This document shows, piece after piece, positions 58,681-64,000 of a stretch of DNA of 64,000 nucleotides. Below the pieces are notes generated by a model. It was given only the letters and a program-made list of their open reading frames with translations, had not been told where the DNA came from and made no database searches. The DNA is taken from positions 126,485,472 through 126,549,471 of the forward strand of contig NC_068355.1 of NCBI RefSeq assembly GCF_020536995.1, given 5' to 3'. The position numbers were made by a program, and so were the translations under genes. Positions within the stretch are counted from its first letter, which is position 1. Every line of letters begins with the position of its first letter. The DNA comes from Dreissena polymorpha (Eukaryota; Mollusca; Bivalvia; Myida; Dreissenidae).

Positions 58681-61600
58681 TTAAGTTTAGAATAAGCTTC
58701 GATGCGGATTTTAATCAGTGTAACTAATGATTTGAATCGTTCATTCCGAGCTGTTGACCCAAGCTCTGGCATGTATATCTTAGTAGATTTATCTCAATTC
58801 GGATGTTCCTGCGAACTTTAGCGAATTTTCATCTAAACAATATATGCTTACACAATTTAAATCCATAGGTAATGTATTAATTGGGTTTAGCACCATTTGG
58901 ATCTTAAATATCCTAATTTATTACATGTGGGAGGTCATTAATTCCTAGAAATAGGTTTATCCTAAGCCAAGGAAATTAAAAACATCAATGAAGAAGTAAA
59001 ACTCTAGAATATTAATATCACTGAGAGACAAACGATTATAGTGTTACTCTAGTGATTGAATGGAACATTTGTCATTTTTATAGTTATGTAGTTTTTCTTT
59101 TCATCAGATACAATTGGAAATGTCCATGCATTTCATGATAGTCAGATTAAAACACAAATTTGCACATTAAAAACAAGAATGCTTTCTTGACATCCAAAAC
59201 AACATCGTCGCTATTTATTGGCAAATTTTATTAATAAAACAACGCCATAAAACTAGGTTTATTTAATAAACATTGGTTATTAACAGAGATGACTTCGTTA
59301 AGAATATGATGGTGACATTAAGTTCTCATGGGATTATATATTTAATGGAACGCAGTGTCGTCATGTATGTGTGATCATTTTTATAATCATCAGCTTAGGG
59401 TTTTTGATATAAATATGGTAGGCGTCATTCCTGTCGTGTGGGCGTGTGTTCGTGCTTGCTACATTCCATCACAAATGATTATGTGCGAAAGTCCTCATAT
59501 ACTCTTGGAGACTATATCAACGCAACACTTTTCAAACTTAAATATCTCAGTAATAAGTTAAAAATTTTATTGAAAATTTCAAACGTAATCATTTGACTAT
59601 ATTATTTGCAAAATAACAATGAAAAAATTTATTCGTGACAAGCAGGCGCTTTTGCACATGCGGTAGGTGTGGTTTCATCTTTTAGCAAGTGAAAATAGTG
59701 AAACGCGATATGATTCTAATTTAATTTGAATTTCTTCATTTTAGGTGGTTTGATACATCAGGAAAACATAAAATCAATTTAAAAATTAATAGGTCTCGTA
59801 TAAAATTTCAGGAGCGCAACAGCGCAATCGGCATGTTACAGGCTACCTTTCCCACTTGAAGAAGCATCCGCTCGTCACGGATGAATGATTACATCGTTGA
59901 TTGTACATGTTGTGGTCAAATGATCACATGTACAATTTTAAATCAAAATATTTTATCATTACTGAGATATTAAAGTTTGAAAAAAGCTGCGTTCGAAAAG
60001 TCATCAAGTGTAGTACAGCGCGCTATATAATTCCAATTGAATTTCAATTTCATCATTTTACATGTAGGTGTGTTGTTTCATTAGGAAAACATAACATAAA
60101 TTAGAAAAACAATATGGCTCGTATGAGCGCAATGAACAAGCCGGTCGGTCATTCATACGTGTAAGTTTATGCGTTTACATTTCAAATTATTATTTTACGA
60201 TGTACGATTTGTGATTTTTACTTTTTCAATGATTTTCAATTTGTTATGTAAAATATTTTATTGTTGATAAATTTAATTTAAATTTACTTGGATTATTAGA
60301 TATGTTTTTAATTAGTCTGAGTCCAAATTTCAACAAAATCAGTTAAAAAAACAAGAGAGCTATATTGATTTGATTACCTGTTGCGTTAGAAAAGTGTATT
60401 TTTGCGAGCAACTTTCGTCAAACATTTACATAACAATTACATTGTTTATGCAAGTGATACAGCATAAGTTCATGGTTTTGCGATTTCATGATTTTTAAGG
60501 CGTTATTGTCTTTGTTAATGATTGCATGTCAATTCTTAAGTGAGCAGTTTGTGTTTGTTTGTGCAATTTTCCTTAAACTTTTACATAATTATTATCTCTA
60601 ATTGCTACTGAGCATATTATCAAGGTTTTTCGACCATTCAATTTTTTTTTATCTTTATGGACAATGAAATTGAACTTGAAGGTATTCACTCTCAACAGTT
60701 CACTTGCATTTTATAAAACCAAGCAAAAAACATGAAAATTGGCAGTTCAAATTAATTATTAACACCATTAGATGTAATAACATTAAAAAGTTGTATTTTT
60801 AAAATGATTCTGATAATGATTAGTGTTCAAACGTAATATTTGGCCATACTATTTTAAATCTATCCACTAATGACCACCATGAGAGACGGCATCGTTTGTG
60901 TCAAACCTGTGTGCATACCTCAGACTTCAAGCTCACATGAACAGGTAAACGGTGTAATTTAGCCATACAACAGCCTTTCCAGGATTGAACTGCATGCATC
61001 ATGCAATTTTATGATAGCATCACAAATAACTAAAATAAGAAGACTTGTGCGTCTCGTGTGTCAACTATCATATGACCTTAAATGTCTAGGTCGTCATCAC
61101 AGGTAAAAAGACAATCAGCCAAAACCAGTTTGATTATACAAAAGTGGAGTATGAAGACAACATTTGAATATTAAAGCCTCACCGCTCTAGTGTAACATGT
61201 GCTGATTTAACTAACAAATGTAATTGGATCGGTATTTTCTTTGAAAAGTTACCCATGCCTTTAAAACTATTGCAGATATACTTTGTCAATGCCTTTTTCT
61301 CACATATAAGTATTTGTTGTAGTTTTTTTTCCCATCAGAGTATTTTCATGGAGAAATTCAAGGGATTATTGTAGTACATGTAATCAGTTGTTGGGTTGTC
61401 CATTTTTACTATTGCAATGTATTTATATAATTTATGTTTAATTTCCAAGTCCCTTGCCATGTATTATGCAGATTTTGTTTAATAGGACACATATAACAAG
61501 ATGTTAGACCATACTAACCTGACGCCGACCATTTGGGGAGTGAGTATCGGAAAGACATTGTAGTAGTATTGCTACACTAAACTTGCATATTCAATATGCA

Positions 61601-62560
61601 CCCTAAACTTAGCCTAGTTAATTGTATTATGTTGCATACCGATTTATATTGCTTGAAATTGTATTGTTTATGTTGCTGTTGTATAATGATAACATTATTA
61701 TTTAATGTTTGCATAACATGTGCATCGGATGAGAACAAGAAAAAAAGGAAATCTGTGAAATCTATAAAATCGCCGAGACGATAATCACATTGATGTGGAA
61801 GGATTCAGCAGGAAATGGCCAAAAGCACTGAAAGTGAGAGAAAAACTTATAATCAATTGTAAGGATATTATAATTATAATAAATTGATATGATATTTATA
61901 TTAGAGAAGCACTTTTCTTAGTTGTTCATTCCATTCGACAACTTAGATATAGGCGTGGATTTTCAATTTTGTATTTGGGGCCATAGCATTGGAACAGGAC
62001 GTGGAAGAAAAAAGACGGTGGCTAACTCTGTTTTGAAGAACGCCACAAAAAAAATGAACTATATTTATTTCAGAATGTTTTTTTTTCAAATATTCATGCT
62101 CTTCACTGCCAAAAGTCTCGGAAAACTAAAATTGACAACATAGAAGGAATGTACTTTATAACTAGGTAATGCTCATTGAATTATTGTAATGTCCGAAACT
62201 AATTTACAGAGAAGAAAATGCGATTATAGTTATTATTTTGACATTATTATTAATGTTCAGACGGAAAACCTTTAATATATTCTTACCGAATCACTACCAG
62301 ACATTTACTAACATAATGATGGCATCATACAACTGATTTGCTGATTTGCTGCATTAATATATATTTCTCATCATAACAATATTTTTGAAGCGTGTTGGTT
62401 TGTTTGCAGAAAGCTTTTCAACGAGTGTGTTACTTAGAAAAGAATGCCAGACATATAATTATTACTTATGGTACTGTTTTCATTGATTTCACTGGCATCA
62501 ACTCTTTGAGACGGATAAACATTTTTTAAACACGCGATTTCGTCCGATTAAATTGCGAGA
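58681..62560. other. No recognisable gene
   Basis: 3.9 kb, AT-rich. Frames at 59355, 61596 and 61922 were inspected; they lack splice partners and family motifs. Confidence 0.45.
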
Positions 62561-62581
62561 AACAACAGTGCATACATTATC

Positions 62582-62945
62582 ATGAACGGCGAGAAGCTGG
62601 AAGAAGTGATCAGCCTAAAGTACTTGGGAGCAATTTTGTCAAAGGAAGACACACTTATCTCCGTAGACTGCTCCGCATCTCCTATATAAAGCACAAGACC
62701 AACGAGTGAGTAAGGTACATGACAAGCTTGAGTTGGGCACATAACCAGGCACGACACTCTGTTCAAGACTGTGCAGGGCACGCTAGAGGGAGGTCTCATT
62801 CGAAGCCGTACAAAAAGCTTGATGGGAAAGGTTAACTAGTGGACGTCTCTCCCCATCGATGAGCTACTACAGACAAACCTTTAATAGCGGAGGATATCAA
62901 TATCGGCTTCCCTCATTTCCATAAACCATGATGATGATAATGATG
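62582..62945 (+). mobile_element. Degraded LINE 3' fragment (reverse transcriptase C-terminal region)
   Basis: Translated pieces in order: NGEKLEEVISLKYLGAILS (62585 on), RRLLRISYIKHKTNE (about 62661), GHITRHDTLFKTVQGTLEGG (about 62735) and WTSLPIDELLQTN (about 62840). This order is familiar from the C-terminal part of LINE reverse transcriptases in molluscs. The pieces are in different frames and separated by stops and deletions. A CATGATGATGATAATGATG tail follows, as expected at a LINE 3' end. The clade is not assigned. Confidence 0.8.
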
Positions 62946-63087
62946 AGTATAGTCAATAGTGTTCTCAACTATAATTAAGCACCTACATGTACTATTAAAC
63001 ATATCTTATTAGCATTTAGAAAAAATATTGTTTCAGAAATCAGATATAACATGTAAATATAGTACGTTTCTTTTACCATGTTAAATT

Positions 63088-63316
63088 GGGAGGCGGAAAA
63101 CTACAACGGGCGAGGCATGGTCAGGGGTGATAACCCTAAAAAAGGGTTAGAGTAAGGGTTAGGGTTAGGGGTCGGTTAGGGTTAGGGTTGGGTTTAGGCT
63201 AACCCAAACCTTAACCCGACCCCTAACACTAACCCTGACCCTTACCCTAACCCTCTAACCCCCCCCCCTTGCGCAATACCATACCATGCCTCGCCCGTTG
63301 TAGTTTTCCGCCTCCC
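63088..63316. mobile_element. 229-bp MITE enclosing inverted telomere-like repeats
   Basis: 34-bp perfect inverted ends: GGGAGGCGGAAAACTACAAC then GGGCGAGGCATGGT (63088 on), complemented at 63283-63316. The interior reads AGGGTTAGGGTTAGGGG-like repeats, then the complement CCCTAACCC-like repeats, so the whole can fold into one hairpin. Flanks TGTTAAATT (63079-63087) and TGTTAAATG (63317-63325) agree at eight of nine bases, an 8-9-bp target duplication as for Mutator- or hAT-type elements. Confidence 0.85.
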
Positions 63317-63371
63317 TGTTAAATGATAATAAACGTGTGCTTATCCAAAGTACTGTTTTGATCATCCACAG

Positions 63372-63572
63372 GGTATTGCATATGTATGGCTTTATTGGGT
63401 CATAAAACGAAGACGCAGTCGGCTTTTGCGACAAAGGAATACAAATCGGATGAACTTGTCAGGATTATTATCCAGACACTGCATGGTCACCTTATATTTG
63501 ATCTCCGTCTGAAATTCGACGGGAAGCAGACACGCACGCCAAAGACAACGATTGTCATGATATATTGTGATG
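63372..63572 (+). CDS. Probable coding exon of an unrecognised gene
   Basis: CATCCACAG precedes and GTAATA follows a 201-nt open block. In its open frame it encodes KTKTQSAFATKEYKSDEL, then a helix-like VRIIIQTLHGHLIFDL, RLKFDGKQTRTPK and TTIVMIYCD. Composition and codon use look more like protein than the surrounding AT-rich DNA. Entry phase is one base short and exit phase is one, so it is an internal exon. Other exons would lie outside this window or are not visible. Confidence 0.4.
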
Positions 63573-64000
63573 GTAATACGCGTGTGTTTTCTCTATTAAG
63601 GATTTTTGAGCTGATTCCAACATAACATTCCTTAAGTTACTTATTTACAATATATTTATTTTATTATTATATGAAAAAAGTAACATGTGAATTAATGTGT
63701 ACATGTTTATGATCGTAGCATTCTGATCATCAGATTTGATGGTGTTAATGAAAAAAGCTAATATTTATGCAAGGGAATAGAACAGCACAGGAACGAACGA
63801 ATTAAGGATGTGTTCATTGGTATTTTTGTACCTTTGGGAAATTGGATTCTTAGACTGTTAAAAAACAAGAGTGATCCAAGTATGTCTCTCTGAATCTCGT
63901 AGTTGTTTGTGAAAGCTCAGTCGACCTATTTGAATAAATGAATTTAAGTATTTGCATATGTCACTCGTAAACATTCAAACCAGTTTTATCGTTGTGTTCT
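63573..64000. other. No recognisable feature at the window end
   Basis: AT-rich sequence, probably intron if the exon at 63372 is real. Confidence 0.4.

Noticed and set aside
62548-62799. 83-codon minus-strand gene
   Set aside because: It is opposite the LINE reverse transcriptase fragment, whose plus-strand pieces are recognisable.
63100-63290. True telomere or ancient chromosome fusion point
   Set aside because: The repeats are short and bounded by perfect 34-bp inverted ends with a target duplication, so a small mobile element explains them.

Overview
The window looks like nuclear DNA of an animal, most likely a bivalve mollusc close to the dreissenid mussels. It is AT-rich, its genes are split by GT-AG introns, and it carries interspersed repeats familiar from bivalve genomes: arrays built on CTGTGACCTTGAACTTTGACC-like units, and short inverted-repeat elements with GAGACGCCGC and GTGTCGTC cores. 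The organism is inferred by recognition, not proved. No bacterial-type genes, rRNA genes or CRISPR arrays were seen.

Region 1 (1-17.0 kb) is a giant inverted duplication built on a PIF/Harbinger DNA transposon. The right-hand element (about 7895-17035, 9.1 kb) looks complete. It has terminal inverted repeats with subterminal motif clusters, a six-exon Myb/SANT-like DNA-binding gene (231 aa, + strand), and a converging six-exon DDE transposase gene (340 aa, - strand). All exons join in phase. The left arm (1-7886) is an inverted copy that runs off the window start, lacks the terminal ~150 bp at the fold, and has a 1-nt frameshift in the transposase.

Region 2 (17.0-31.4 kb). A 7.3-kb stretch (11255-18540) is repeated head-to-tail at 18541-25825 with very few differences. 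The repeat gives a second intact transposase gene, an orphan last exon of the Myb-like gene and an orphan THAP exon. Next comes an ISL2EU-type DNA transposon (25094-29866) with imperfect 24-bp terminal repeats. It holds a THAP + DDE transposase gene with one in-frame stop, and a converging SAP + SWIM + YqaJ-type nuclease gene with one homopolymer frameshift. Between the transposons lie a possible host exon (- strand, duplicated) and an 83-bp sequence that recurs at 31283.

Region 3 (31.4-49.8 kb) has almost no recognisable genes. It holds a weak three-exon candidate, a 33-bp coding-like minisatellite, a dense cluster of the palindrome TTCATGAA, an ATT microsatellite, two degenerate minisatellites and a MITE.

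Region 4 (49.8-64 kb) contains the one clear host gene, a class A GPCR (52806-53939). Its upstream 901 bp is duplicated, with a non-autonomous hAT-like element exactly at the duplication junction. Further right are a MITE remnant, a promoter-like patch, a bivalve repeat array, a LINE 3' fragment, a 229-bp MITE enclosing inverted TTAGGG-like repeats, and a probable exon near the window end.

The two transposon systems are the main biology: each pairs a transposase with a second protein (a Myb-like DNA binder, or a SAP/SWIM/exonuclease protein) in convergent orientation. Coordinates of multi-exon genes are outer limits; exons are listed in the evidence.
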